A DNA stretch of 64,000 bases from Silene latifolia (GCF_048544455.1 NC_133537.1:19095541-19159540), one strand, 5' to 3'. Counted from the first letter of the stretch, positions 11,776 to 25,335 are shown. The notes: generated from the sequence alone by a model not told the origin. Program-made: numbers and translations.

Positions 11776-12170
11776 GTTAGGTTTTTTTGATAACTTATAC
11801 CTTTAATAACTCACTTTTTCAAAACTTATACCCAAGATAACTTTCTTTAAAATCGTATATCTAAAATAATATTTTCTTCCAAACTTAATACCAAATCTAA
11901 AAAAAGCCCTAAATTGACGATCTTGGCCTAACTAATTAAACATCATCATCATTTCCCCCACTTATTAACCCACACATCCACAATCACCACCATTAAAAAC
12001 CATCAAATTAGTAAGGGCAAAATCGTTAATTTAGGCTTTTTTTTTTAAGATTTGGTATCAAGTTTGGAAGAAAATATTATTTTAGGTATAAGATTTAAAA
12101 AAAAGTTATTTTAGGTATAAAATTTGAAAAAGTGAGTTTTTAAAGTATAAGTTATAAAAAAAACCTAAAC
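11776..12170. mobile_element. Long fold-back (inverted-repeat) element
   Basis: The left arm begins GTTAGGTTTTTTTGATAACT and the right arm ends with its imperfect complement (ACCTAAAC at 12163-12170). Inner portions also pair, for example AAAAAGCCCTAAATTGACGA with TCGTTAATTTAGGCTTTTTT. Arms of about 150 bp make a palindrome-like structure of about 395 bp. No clear TSD was resolved, so its superfamily is open. Confidence 0.65.
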
Positions 12171-13518
12171 TTTATATATGAATTACTACAATACCCTCTC
12201 TGATTCTTTTGAAATGTCTCATTTACTTTATGAGCAAAGATTAATGTTGTGAGTGAGGTGGTGGGTCTCACCAATAAAGTAGAAGAGTTTTATTAACAAA
12301 AACATGCTTAAAATGGAAATGGGGCAGTTCTAAAAATAGGCCGAAAATATAATAGGGAGCAATTCCTAAAAATAGGAGGGAATATTACAGAAGAAAATCA
12401 AACATATTTCACATGGATTATGTAAGAATAATTGTAAAACCATTTTCGATCATATAGAATAACACTCTTGTAACGATCTTATAATTGATAAAATACTCAT
12501 TTATTACTATACAAAAAAAAACAAAAAGGTATTAAGGCAACATTCATCGAGAGAACAAATTTCAATAGGAAGGAACCTTTAAAGTTTAAACCTTGTAAGG
12601 GTCAGCGACTAAAAGTCATGATTGGTCTCACGTAAAATGTTGCAAAATTAATTAAGATGGCACAAACACGGTCTAATGCCTTGATTAGGGTTGCGTAAGG
12701 CGCCATTAACACAGTAAGATGACTGACTATTAAGAGGAGATGACCAACCAAGATGACTATTACTAATTCCTTGCTTTACAGCTAACTAATGTTGAAAATA
12801 ATGCAGAGTTATATAGTGCCTTGCAAACTTTTCACGACTAACTTTTAACCATTTGGCATTTTCAATTATGGAGACATGATTAGATCCCCAAATCATACCT
12901 CTCTAATCATACAAAAGTCAGACTTTTATTGGTGTCTAATTGTGGATTTTACAATTTAAATCATCACATTTTTTTTACCATAAATTTAAGATATTTACAA
13001 TTTAAATCATACATTTTTTGTTTATTTATTAAAATATATGTGAACATAAATTTTTTTTATCAAACTCCTCCCAGAAAATTAAACATGTATGTCTCTATTA
13101 ACTTTTACCGTAAATGATCACACAATAAAATTTCTACACCAATCTATATACGAACTACGAGTATTTCATGATCAAACTAATTCAAAAACATCTAACAACA
13201 TTTATGCCCTATTATTAGATCCGGCAAAATTGACCGATCCGAATAAACTGGCCTATATCAGAACCAAAGACTCAAGTTTGACCCGACTCGAATGTTTATT
13301 GTTGCACATAGTCCATTATCGTATAGTAACAGACTTGAAAATAATTGAACCCAAATTGACCCAACCCAACCCGAATTCTTTTAAAATCGAAAATGACCTG
13401 ACCCATTTCCCCTGGTCTAGTTACTATACAACTGGCTAAAAAACCAAAAATTGTAGTTGTAATTTTTTTTTTTTAATCTTAGGAACACTAACGATTAGTT
13501 AACTTAAGTTTCCAATTT
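12171..13518. other. AT-rich intergenic DNA
   Basis: No gene recognised. From about 13240 to 13420 the sequence is a degenerate run of ACCCGA/ACCCAA-like words, which keeps a 116-codon frame open (13089-13439) by composition only. Confidence 0.5.
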
Positions 13519-13632
13519 CTCTTTTATTTTATTTTTTTTCAAATGAGCGAACTATATTACAGGTGAAAATTGAATCCTCAACTTTATGGTTGAGGTAAGA
13601 GAGCTCTTACCACTTGAGCTAACTCTTATTCT
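13519..13632 (-). mobile_element. tRNA-derived SINE, short
   Basis: On the minus strand, an A-box-like TTAGCTCAAGTGGTAAGAG (about 13606-13624) is followed by a B-box-like GAGGATTCAA, then about 30 bases and an A-rich tail (the T-rich plus-strand sequence near 13519-13540). Order and spacing fit a pol III SINE. Confidence 0.6.
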
Positions 13633-15082
13633 CAAATTTCCCATTGATAAAGGGCACGACCATCCATAGCAACCCATCAATTCTGAGTTCATGTAAAACT
13701 AAATTTGACAAAATTGGCTCATCCTGAATTATCCAATCGGATCCATAATCGACCCGACATCCAAACTGAAGATCCGAACTTGACCCAAACCCGAACTGAC
13801 TGGACCCTAAATTATTCGACCCAAATGTATATTGTTGTACACCCTGTTATCACTAAATAACTTGGCAATAACCGACCCGAGAATAACTCAAACGCAATCC
13901 GACCCTAAATATGTCCAAACTCGATAATAACCCGACCCAAACTCAACCCGATTAACCCGTTTGCCAGGTCCAATAAAGTCATCCAAGTTCTAACCATGTT
14001 ACAACACGCGGAAACAAGAACGTAACATATCAAACATACATATATGGTGCATGTAGGATGAGGTCCACATATAGAATACAATGATGAGAAAGTTAAACTT
14101 GAAAACAGTACAACAAAGGAAGACATGCATAGACCATGATGAATATTGATATGCAAGGTAATTTGACCAAGTCAAATAGAAATTGAGTTAAAAAAGATAT
14201 GAGAATCAAAAAGTCAGGATGTATTCATACCTCAAAATCCATCTTTTATCTCCAGGCTTTACATGACTGACATCCATTAGACCATTACTCACCTTTAAAA
14301 GGCAAAACATTAAAGTACAAGTACTTGGTTTCTGTTATTCTTTAACTGACTCTGTCAAAAAGCTATGGGAATGTTATAACTTTATTCCAGTCAATGTATT
14401 TATATCTGTGAAATTAGTACGAAGTTTCCCACTCTTATTTTTTCTTGCTTGTGTTAATTGTATTTTCAGTATGTACGTATGGACGTACATAATAGATTGT
14501 AAACAAGTCAAAGCACACTTATAGTTATGGAGTTGTTAAAAAAACAATTTCAGTTACATAATACATAAGTACATTAGGGCACTAGGGAAATGGTTTTTGG
14601 TAGGAGGTGGTCACAATCAAAATGAAACGATATTGTTTGTACGTACAACTACTCTTGTTTAAGACCATATACAGAGACGGTCAAATATCATCCCATATGA
14701 GATATGACTGATATGAGTAAATAAGACAAATCTTTTACCTTTTTCAGTGCATTCTGCTTTTGTCATATTCATCCCACATGGTATATTTAACCCGTTTTAA
14801 AATTAAGACGGGTAGCATCATCTTAAACAAAAATTTGTGTTGTACATATGGCTGAGGGTGCCCTATACGTTTTCTGTACTCCCTTTAATTTGAGGCACAT
14901 GTCCTGTCAAACTCGGTCCGGTCTGGCACGTTAGGCCAAATTTTACCTGCCCGGCATAGCCCACCTTTAACTCGGGCCGGACTTGGACCAATGTCTGTGA
15001 GCCACTCGCCCCGTTAAGAAAGTCTATTTAGGTGGCATTGATTCGGGACGGAGCCCAGCCCAAACCTCACTAGCCCGACCAA
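13633..15082. other. Intergenic DNA with GACCCGAACC-type degenerate repeat
   Basis: 13740-13960 is a degenerate run of 'gacccga/gacccaa' words on the plus strand. 14655-14835 contains an inverted-repeat MITE-like stretch, with 'tgtttaagacc' near the start and 'catcttaaacaaa' near the end. No gene seen. Confidence 0.5.
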
Positions 15083-15509
15083 TCCTCCTATATACTAAGA
15101 GAATAAAACTTCTCTAAAGTTTTCTTCCAAAGTGTTAAACTTATATATGGAAACAAATTAGATTTTCACTTATTAAACTAATTTTCCATTTAAAATAATC
15201 TTTTCATCATTAAACTTAAAAATATAATATTTTAACAAAAATAAAACAAAACTGGTATAAAACTATAATCTATACATATATACTGTATCTCTTATTATTA
15301 ACTTTGTGACGTTAAAAGAATTTATTAAAATAATTTGAGGAGTTAAAATATTTTCATAAAAAAACACATTTCATGGAATTACTTAATTTTCTTGATTAAT
15401 TTTAAGATTTATTATTTTTTATAAAGATTCATGAGATATAAATCTAAAATCTATAAATAATAAAGTAAAAATTAAAATATTTATATTTACTGCGCGGTAT
15501 CTACACTAG
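15083..15509 (+). mobile_element. Short non-autonomous Helitron (probable)
   Basis: The 5' end TCCTCCTATATACTAAGAGA follows an A. The 3' end GCGCGGTATCTACACTAG finishes in CTAG and is followed by T, so the insertion is A|T as expected. Only half of the usual 3' hairpin is clear, which lowers confidence. AT-rich inside, no coding region. Confidence 0.55.
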
Positions 15510-15966
15510 TACCATATAAGAGGTAGTATTGGCATTTATTAGTGCTTTGTTTTGCAATCACAAACATTAGATAAGATAGAATAAAACAAGAATTGATTGA
15601 AAATGCATGGGAACAACATTGACAATGGGACATAATCATTTCGTGATTATTAAGAGAAAAGCTAGGTTAGCATTGTTGACAATTACGAAAGGAGTAAACA
15701 AATAATCACGAGAAAGTGCCATTTGAAACAGACATTAGCGTGACAACTTGTAAAATGCATCAGACAATGAAATGTATCTTCATCAATGCTGGATATCCAC
15801 TAGCTACTACTCTTCTTTTCAATTTCATTCATTTTTCAATTTTAAAACTAAAATACAGTATAAAACAATGGTTACAAATTCATCCTCATTTCTTTGAATT
15901 TTGTAATAAAAACAGTAAAAATAACTATTGATGGGGATACAAAATCACAAATTCTCATTGAAGACA
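15510..15966. other. Intergenic, no gene seen
   Basis: AT-rich. The 71-codon frame at 15716-15931 has no recognisable feature. Confidence 0.45.
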
Positions 15967-16130
15967 TGACATATCCGTCACAAGCTTGTGACGGATACCA
16001 TTTTACCTCACAATGTACCAACTTTTTCTCTCTCTGTAATACTATTCATGTGGTCCCCTTTCTCCACTAACCCATTTTATTACCATTTTATCTCACAAAA
16101 TATCCGTCACAAATGGTAACCTGTCACAAG
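15967..16130. mobile_element. MITE with TCCGTCACAAG-type termini
   Basis: TATCCGTCACAAGCTTGTGACGG at the left is itself palindromic. The right end contains TATCCGTCACAAATGG and CTGTCACAAG. Exact ends and TSD were not resolved. Confidence 0.5.
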
Positions 16131-18190
16131 GGAGACCAATTGATACAAAATAGAGTAGTTTCGCATTTTATGGGAGGACCGTGGGTTCCTCCTATCCTTC
16201 CTGTGGCAAGAACATTCAGAGGAGCCCACCCTGAATGAAACAAGAAAAACGGGTTCCACAAAAGGTCAAATTAGTGATGCATGCAATTAGAAAGTGATAG
16301 TGGGTTTTCTCCAGGCTATTTTCTTCCTTCTAATTCTCTCATATTTTATATAATAATATGCATGTCATTATCAGTAGATGGCTAATTACATCTATCTTAT
16401 TAGGTTTCGGAGTTTCTCTAAATTCATGATTTCTGATGCGTCATAATGTTACTATTGTGAGATCATTTTATTATTCAAAGTAAAAATAGGTCAAAAATAA
16501 TGCAATAATATGAACGAATGATGTAAAATTGTTTACTTATAAAAGTGGCTATAGTAAACGATAAAATGGTTCACTAATTACGAAAACAGATAGTAAATTT
16601 AAGTGTAACTTTGGAACGTAATCAATAATAAAAAATTAAATAAATATGTAGACGTATACTAAAAAATGGTACTCCGTGTCTCGATAACTTAATGGAGATC
16701 ATCATATCTCACAATTTACAACTATTTACGAAATAATAAATAAATTAAATGGGATATTATTGAATCAAATAATGTGATTATGTGACATAATCAATGATAG
16801 TAGCACTTTGAAAGTTTCAAGACTAACACAAATAAAGCTTCCAAAAGTCATATAGAAGTACTTTGTAGTTTCTACGGTCCAGTTTTCTAAAGTTATAGGA
16901 AGGGAGATAAATATTGAGCTGAAAATTCAGCCAAGAATTGTCAAAATGTCGGACATACGATTACTATCACTAAGACTATAATAAGACTTAAAGAGCTACA
17001 AATTCAGTGAACATAGTTTTGACGTCCAATTATCCCCCATTGTTTTGGTTTGCGATCTATCTATAATGAGACGTACCATGAATTCGAGTTGGATTTGATT
17101 ACGATGGTGACAAAACTTTTCTACTTTCGAGTAATCTAGTTGATTCAAGTCGATCCTTTCCCCATGACAACTAGTTACAAAATTAAAATTATTATATTTT
17201 GGATCTATGATATATATAGTTTAAAAAGCAAGAAGAGCGAGTTAGTAGTGTATCAATTGACTAACTTCGAGAAAAATTGAAACTATCACTAAACAGTTTC
17301 ATATTTATCACTGTTTTAGGAAATCGTGGTCATGTTACCCTTGCTTTACCATCGTTAATTAACAATTGATCTTAAAACTAAGGGCGAGAGATTTAGCAAA
17401 AAACTGGTCTATTTTTGTCTACAGATTGAAATTCAGACAAATCCTTAGGTATACCGGATATGCACTATTATCGACACCAAATATGTCCAATTATAACATT
17501 CTACTTAGTAATGTGGTATAAACCAATATTTTCAAAGAAAAAGGAACAATTATGGATTACATGGAGTAAATATTTTCACTGTTTTCCTCCAGCTTTATCG
17601 TGGAACACTTCAATCTAGTCTGCCAATAATACTAATTTTATAGTACTCCACTATCTCACCTTGCTTTATTTTTCCACTTTCATAGGCAAATGTCTAGGGA
17701 TCCGGTAAGTTAAAAGTAATTTTCCCTATTTGACTTGGAGTTAATTATGGACTACAATAATAGAAGGTTCTAAGTTTACTTCTGTCAGTTTTAACTTTAT
17801 CGATGTGCCCCAGTAATATGGGTAATTATATTATTATTATTTTGTCAAATTATTGTGCAATTGCATAAATTTAATTAGTTACGCCCTTGCAATCTGCCAT
17901 TATTCAGCAATAAGTACTAAGTAGCATCATGTAACTTTCATATAGTTAGCCATTTGGTCACCCACCTTGAAGTTAAGCTATTAGTAACATTTTCAACTCT
18001 TTCAAGTAAATTTAGTTATTGTTCAATATCATCAATAGTATTCATCTGAATCATCTCTTTCAATTCACATGAAGGTATTCGCGTGTAAACTGGTACGATT
18101 AACTCAAATTTAATGAGAATCCAATCAAGCACTAGTGTAAGAGTTATTATAGGAATGTAAAATAAAAGAACAAGTAATTAATACTTCATA
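16131..18190. other. AT-rich intergenic DNA
   Basis: Read on both strands; no gene, RNA gene or clearly bounded element recognised. Confidence 0.45.
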
Positions 18191-21100
18191 CTAGTTGAAT
18201 GCCCGTGCATTGCAACGGGGTAATTAGCTTATTTATAATGCAAAAAAAAAGAAACGTTATAAGCGTTTAATGTTTACATTATATGTCTAATGATTTATTT
18301 ACATATTATTAAAATATCTCTTTCAAAAAAATAAAAGATTAATATATACGTGGGTAGTAGGTTAACTCTTATTTATGATCATAAAATCACTCCCACCTTA
18401 TACTAATCTTTCGATGTGGAACAATTCTACTATTTATAAATAATATATTCACAAAAATTGGATTTTTTTTTTCTGATGTGGGACAATTCTAATATTTATA
18501 CGTAATATATATTTATCAAAACTGCATTATTTTTCAATGTAGGACAAATAACATACTCAGAATTACACCATCTTTTTTGCACTTAGTTCGACAGCCAACC
18601 AAATATGGAATACCGAATACAGACAATTGCTACCCATTATATCTAATAGTTATATTTAAATTTAATAATATGATCAAGTACTCTCCATTAATATTTGTAC
18701 GTTGTTTTTCTTCAAAAAAAAATTAACATAATTGAGATACGGAAATTTCCCGTGATACCCCTTAATTTTGTTAGATTTTCCATGTTACCCCTACTTTTAA
18801 AAATCTGCCTATGGTACCATTGAGGTTCCATTTTTTAGCCCATGATACCCCCTAATGTAAAGGCTGTTAAATGGACGTTAACTTTGATGACGTGGCAATA
18901 AAATGACAATTAAAAAATAATACCCCCTTTATTGTTTTATTGGTACGGATATCTCTCTTTTAAATTCAAATTTAATTAACTATATCATTATAATATCGGA
19001 AATTTCTCATGGTAACCTTGAACTTTGATAGATTACACTTGCTATCATGGACGTTTGTTTTCTATTTTTTTATCATAATTAAAATATGTGCAAATGATAA
19101 GAACCTATACTCTAATGATAGAATATTTTTTAACACAATTCTAATTATATTATTTAAACATAGTATATTTACCACACCTACATTATTTTTCAATATGGGA
19201 CATATAAAATCTATAGGTAGAAAATATAATGATATAAAATTTTAAGAGCTCTACAAGACAATACTTAAGCGACTCAAAAGATTTTGGGTTGATGCCTAAG
19301 TTCCAAGGATGCTCATAGAATCACTCACCTTATGCTATATTTCGATTTGGGAAAATTCTATTTTTTATATGTAGTATATTTATCACACCTATATTATTTT
19401 TCAATGTGGGAAATATAACATATTATGAAATACACCATCTTTAATATGTGCAAATTATATGAAATCTATATATACTCTAATGATAGCATTTCTTACCATG
19501 AATCTAATAATATTATTTTCATAATTTTTTTACCGACATTATTTTGTCAAATGAAATTTAAAATTTTTTATATAAAAATTAGAAACATTACTTGAATATA
19601 AAATAAGAAATACATAGTATATATTATAATAACTAAAAGATTTTCCAAACATTAACTTAGGTTAGAAATCATTATTGTAGAGACAATAATACAAACTCTT
19701 TTAAGAGTTATCTTTGATAATACTTAAGGGAATCAAAAGATTTTGGAAAATGACTTCTATTTATAATCATAAGATCACCATGCCTTATGATAATCTTCCG
19801 ATGTGGGACAATTCTAATATTTATACATAGTATATTCAACACAATTACGTTACTTTTCAATGTAAGACAAATAACATACTAAGTACACCATTTTTTTTCA
19901 CCTACTTTGACATCAACCCGATTTAATAATGAGAAAATACAATACAATACAATATACACTCTAATGATACCATTTTTTTATCACAATTTAATTATATAAT
20001 TTTCATACGATACTTTTTTTTCAAATGAAATAGAAAGTTTTTATATCAAAATTATAAACATCAATATAATATAGAAAATGTATATATATGGGACATTTCT
20101 ATTATTTATACATAATATATTCACAACACCTACATTATTTTTCAATGTGGACATATAACATACTAAAAAGTCTATATCTTTTATCTCAAAATTTTTTTTG
20201 GATTAATACATAAGTTTCAAGGATGCCTCCTATTTATATTTATAGAATCAGCCTACCGTATACTATTATTTCAATGTGAGATACATAATTTAATTATTTA
20301 GACGTAGTATCTTCATAATGCCTACATTATTTTTCAATGTGAAATATATCATACCAAGAAATACACGTCTCTTTTTAAAAAACCACTGTTGTATACATAT
20401 TTTTTTTTTTTTGAAGGTAAAATCACTTAGTCTCGATCATTAGATATGGATCTCTACATCGTACATATAACGACTCATTAACGCTCTATTACTGCATTCA
20501 GAAGACAACCATTAGTAAAATCTTTAGTTCTGTATTGTGTCAGGAGACTACCATTACTAAAACCTTTAGTTATTTTTTGATTTTCTTGTTCATGTTCTTA
20601 ACTCTTTCCCGGGTAGTTCCCAACGATTTCCACTTTATTTTTTATATCATATCGTAGATAATGATAGAAAATCTTAAGAGCTCTATAAAACAATATTTAT
20701 GAGACTCAAAAATTTTTGGGTGGATACATAAGTTCAAAATATGCATCCTATTTATAATCATAGGATCACATCACCTTATACTAATCTTTCGATGTGGGAC
20801 AATTCTACTATTTATATGTAGTATATTCACCACACCTACTTATTTTCCAATGTGGGACAAAACATAATAAAAAGTACACAATTTTACATATTAAGAAGTA
20901 CACCATCTTTAATATGTGCAAATAATATGGAATTTATACTCTAATGATAGCATTTTTTAACACAAAGTTAATTATATTATTTTCATAATTTTTTTAACGA
21001 TATTTTTTTGACAAATGAAATGTAAAAGGTTGATATAAAAATTGGAAATATCACTTGAATATAATTTAAGAAATATACATATTATAATAATTAAAAGATT

Positions 21101-21214
21101 CTCCACTTTATTTTTTACATCAAAAATTATACTTTCCTAAATTGATTTTTGATGATGTGGACGCTCTCAGATCGCTCGAAAAAACTCTCTTATATATATA
21201 TATATATATATAGA
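18191..21214 (-). mobile_element. Non-autonomous Helitron with internal repeats
   Basis: Read on the minus strand, the 5' end starts TCTATATATATATA after an A (21214-21213 on the plus strand) and continues AAGAGAGTTTTTTCGAGCGA. The 3' end has a hairpin (CCCGT...ACGGG, plus-strand 18202-18219), a short spacer and terminal CTAG (18194-18191), followed by T. These are the hallmarks of plant Helitrons. The 3.0-kb body lacks Rep/helicase sequence and is internally repetitive. 'gatgtgggacaattcta' recurs near 18473, 19799 and 20791 with decayed copies near 18413 and 19346. 'ttatttttcaatgtgg' recurs about seven times. Confidence 0.75.
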
Positions 21215-22211
21215 TTTGAACTGTTATGCGTAAGTGTTGATACCTCTTGTTGGGCCCTACTACACTTGTGTTCACATCCATCATATTACGATATTGTACC
21301 TAAGGCCAACTTAAATTAACCAAACCTGGGTTCATCTCGTGTAGTGATTGTGGACTCGTACAAGGATATTGAGTAGACAAACGATTGATGTATCGGTTTC
21401 GATTCTATGTTTCGTAGCCGCTTTGAGTTAAGCACCTCATCATCACAAATTCGCTATTCGACTCCTTGCCAAAAAGTCTCGTATTATTAGAGTTGGTGGA
21501 TATTTACAAAGATGTTTTTTCATCTTATACCAATAATGTGAGACATGAATTTGCTCCATAACAATCCTCTCCTCAAACCAAGAATCATCATCGATCTTAA
21601 CTCGAACTTCGACCCCCTTGGAGAACTCTCCACACCGCACAGTCCTAATTTCTAGGCATCCCAAGCATCACCAAGTCTTGATAACCTCCTCTTAACCGAC
21701 ACACCATGCTACCTAACCATGTTTGCACCACATGTCACCGCCTGGTCAAGTGAGTGCTCTCGCATGCTTCTGTTCTTGCATGTCCATGTGTTTCACTTGG
21801 GGCGTACTGTGCTACACTTGCATATCGAACTCCTTTACCTCAATATCCTAGATCAGGATATGGAGAGACGATCCATACCCAACAAGAAAGGAGTCAAAGA
21901 TTCATCATCATAAGCACGAAGAATAAGATTGGAGTAAAATTTCACGCACAAGACGAATATGTAAGGCGAGAGTGGGTCATCTTGTGAAAACTCTTAAGAA
22001 GGATTAAAGGAATCACTGGGAGATCCATTGACCACGACATGAGTTGAGGTCGAAGTAATGCAACTCACGATGAGTTTAACAAAATCATCGTCCAAAATAT
22101 GGCATTGATCAAGCAAGTCATAATAGCTTAAGTAAGACCTTTATTTTTATTAAAGGCGATAAATATAGTTTAAATAGTCTAAATAATTTAATTTTATTGC
22201 AAATTGTATTT

Positions 22212-22248
22212 AATAGATAATTAATTAACTAATAATTAATTATCTATT
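22212..22248. repeat. Perfect 16-bp inverted repeat
   Basis: AATAGATAATTAATTA (22212-22227), five-base spacer, then its exact complement (22233-22248). Confidence 0.85.
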
Positions 22249-23077
22249 GCTATTATTACAAAACTAATGGTTCAGAATATATAATGAAAGAGGAATTATA
22301 GGTTGAATAGGATTACGTATTATCCACGCAAAATTGATTCTAAGATAAAGGTATCTCTTGTATAAAAATTGTGGGTACATGTTATATTTAATTTGTTTCT
22401 CAACTTATGTAAATTTGTTGTATTACCAAAAAAATGGACTCATACCAACATTTGAAAGAAAGATAAAGAGTAGTGTTTGATGATAGGTTTCCCTGTTTGA
22501 CGATGAAATTACATCAAGGGTTGACTATGATTAAAATCAAGGACCTACCTTAAGATACAAAAATAATTTGATTGATTGGGTAAAGAAAGTGAAGGGACAC
22601 GAGGCTGTGTATAGTAACGTTGGTCCCATTCCCGGAAAAATATGATCAGCTTCAGCTTTACAGCACAAATCCATGAAATGATTGTCATTTGTACTTTGAT
22701 CTCACTCTTAATTTTTAGTAATCACCAACTTAGCAATATATGAACCAACTGCAGCCCAAGCATGCAACGTTAATTGGTTCATTATTATAAATCACCTGAT
22801 AAAGGATCATCATACTTAAAATCACCTACAACCTAGCCAAACTATCACGGCAAATTACTGAAATATGAAGTTTCTTCTTATTAAAAGTGGAATACTCAAA
22901 TTATGGCTAAAATTGTATTTACACCATAGATAAGTGTAAGTACTTTTGGGATGTTGAAGGCAACGTAATTGGCAGACCCTTTTTAAGTTTAGTTTTTCTA
23001 TTCGTAAGACTCATAGATCAAACCCTTGACCTGTTGTTTAAGACTCATTAAGAGATGAGAGACATTACTATTTACCA

Positions 23078-23080
<3 letters not shown>

Positions 23081-23131
<51 letters not shown>
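23081..23131. repeat. (AT)n microsatellite
   Basis: About 25 uninterrupted AT dinucleotides, roughly 0.9 kb upstream of the MYB start codon. Confidence 0.95.
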
Positions 23132-23133
<2 letters not shown>

Positions 23134-23906
23134 AACCATATGGAATAGAATTAACTATACTAGTGATGATTTAACCTTGAAACAAACTAATATAAAAAGA
23201 TCAAATGATGAAGGATATTACATGCAATATAATACAGAGTAGCAATAATAACGATAAATTTCTTGTTATTCCAACAAAGGATATTTATCCGCTATAATGC
23301 TTAAAAGCTCTTAATAACGAAATAACATAATTATCAGGGATTATAAATATAGAACAATCTATTTCTATATTCCCTACTAATAATAATCTACTCCGTTGGT
23401 CCGGCCTTTATAGAGCTAATCAGACTATATTAAGTGTAACTTACACCAAAAGGAGAACTAATCACAAAAAGAAGCAAACAAATACGAAATTGGGGATTAA
23501 ATAATCGATTGGAGATAAATAAAAGACCATCTATCTTTTTGGCTTTACATGAAACAAGAGCATCTAAAAAAATCTCATCCATCTTTACTAATTTTCACAT
23601 TGTTTCTAGTAGATTGGCTCACTAATTATACAACAATGACCATACTTATTGTATTAAATTAGTACCTACAATGTGGAAGAGAAAAAGAGAATGCAAAATA
23701 TAAAAACATTAAAAACGATACTATTAGATTCTAGACTAGGAAAGACAAGAAGAAAAACTGAGGTCTACTCTCCTGGCATTTCAACATTTCTCTTTTAAAT
23801 ATTCATAATTACTTTTGTCCTTTTTTTTCCATTTTTTTTATTTTTATTTTTTTTCAAATACAATGACTTGTTCTATGTCCCTCTTTCTCCAGCTCTTACT
23901 TGCCAT

Positions 23907-23914
23907 TATATATA
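23907..23914 (+). promoter_or_regulatory. TATA box of the MYB gene
   Basis: TATATATA followed by CACC, 148 bases before the ATG, a plausible distance for a short 5' UTR. It follows a pyrimidine-rich stretch. Start site inferred, not shown. Confidence 0.55.
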
Positions 23915-24061
23915 CACCTTCACACTTCTTTGCACCTTCACCAATTTATCAGATATCAATCAAATCCACAAGCAATAAAAGACACAAAAAATTGAACTTA
24001 TATAGGGAGAAAATCTTAAAAATTGAAGATCATATCATTTGCTAAGATAATATAAACCAAT

Positions 24062-25335
24062 ATGGGAAGGGCTCCTTGTTGTGACAAAGCTAATGTCAAG
24101 AAAGGCCCTTGGTCTCCTGAAGAAGATGCTAAGCTCAAGTCGTATATCGAGCAAAATGGCACCGGTGGTAACTGGATCGCGTTACCACAGAAAATAGGTC
24201 GGTAGCTCTTCAAATTATCATTCAATTATCTCATACTCCCTCTGTCATAATTATTTGTTTACCTTTTATATTTTCTAATCAAAAGTAAACAAATAATTGG
24301 AACGGAGGGAGTAATTAGGCTATATCTATACCTTATTTTTCTTTTTTCTTTTTTAAAAAATGCTATTACTAACCTTGATTTTTACAATATTTGTTTGGGT
24401 AATTAGGCCTTAAGAGATGTGGGAAAAGTTGTCGTCTCCGATGGCTGAATTACCTCCGACCTGATATCAGGCACGGAGGGTTCACTGAAGAGGAAGAAAA
24501 CATCATCTGCAACCTGTATATCAATATTGGAAGCCGGTAATTTTTTTTTTTCAAACACCCATTTCATGTGTAGGCTTTATATTTTCATAAAGTAAGATAG
24601 AATCGTGCACTAACACATATATGTGTGAATTTGATCAGGTGGTCTATAATAGCAGCACAACTACCAGGGCGAACCGACAACGATATTAAGAATTATTGGA
24701 ACACAAGGCTGAAAAAGAAGTTGATGGCAAAACAAAGGAAGGAGCAACAAGCAGCAAACCGGGCCGGCGGCATACTAGAGCAAGAGATAAAGAGGGAAAG
24801 TAACAATAATAATCATGAAATGTTTATGGTTAATCAAACTTTGAACCAGCATAACCAGTTACCATATTGGGCCGACCCGACCCAACTATCGATGCCTATG
24901 GTCCACCCCAACAATAACCCGGATGATCCGCTTACAAGACTGTTGATGAAAATCGGAGGCCAATTTTACGATGACCCGAGAATGATGACCAACTACAATT
25001 ACCATCATCATCAGTTTCCTACTCAAGACCCGGTTTACATGGACGTGTCACAACCCGGTTTGAATTCAACACAGTGGGCCGGCACTGGGTTCGAGGGTAA
25101 TGATCTAGAATCTTCTGGAAACTTCCCAGTGGAAGTGGAAGCCTACTTCAACAATCTACTAAGGTTTGATAATAATGGAGGTGATCAAAGCTATTCGAGT
25201 ATCGGTGTTGGTAACAACAGTACTACTAATACTACTACTACTACGACTGCTAATTCTAGCGGAAGTGGGACTTGGGGCGACCCACAAGTGTCGGACTTGG
25301 ATGTGTACCAAAATGGCGTAATGCAGGCTATGTAG
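24062..25335 (+). CDS. R2R3-MYB transcription factor, subgroup 14 (MYB68/MYB84/RAX-like)
   Basis: Nuclear DNA-binding regulator. Family members act in axillary meristem formation and in root endodermis/suberin programmes; which applies here is unknown. Exons: 24062-24197, 24407-24536, 24639-25335, joined at GT-AG introns whose positions match the family; 320 residues. Residues 1-13 ([13 protein letters not shown]) are the subgroup signature. The R2 repeat (about 14-63) has its regularly spaced tryptophans and [16 protein letters not shown]3 (about 67-114) ends [19 protein letters not shown], with the usual replacement of the first R3 tryptophan by F. The C-terminal half is rich in N, T, H and Q, as in MYB68. 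No stop or frameshift. Intron 1 holds a Stowaway MITE. I see no other functional gene nearby. By eye the MYB domain is closer to MYB68/MYB84 than to MYB36 or RAX2. Confidence 0.95.
24236..24311. mobile_element. Stowaway-type MITE in MYB intron 1
   Basis: 76 bp from CTCCCTCTGTC to its near complement ACGGAGGGAG, flanked by TA on both sides (24234-24235 and 24312-24313). The arms pair through almost the whole element ('ttatttgtttac' with 'gtaaacaaataa'), giving a strong hairpin in the transcript. Confidence 0.9.

Larger units (their letters stand above)
21215..23906. other. Intergenic DNA upstream of the MYB gene
   Basis: No gene recognised. It holds a 37-bp palindrome (22212-22248), a TA microsatellite (23081-23131) and a decayed SINE-like stretch at about 22980-23075. 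The last resembles 27597-27650 ('aagttt(a/g)(a/g)tttttctattcg'). Confidence 0.5.

Noticed and set aside
13089..13439. 116-codon frame
   Set aside because: Driven by degenerate ACCCGA-type repeats; no domain, no gene structure.
13590..13632. tRNA gene
   Set aside because: Only A- and B-box-like sequences are present; no acceptor stem or complete cloverleaf, and an A-rich tail follows, so it is a SINE.
21443..21664. 73-codon minus-strand frame as a small gene
   Set aside because: No family resemblance or exon context; it looks like decayed repeat sequence.
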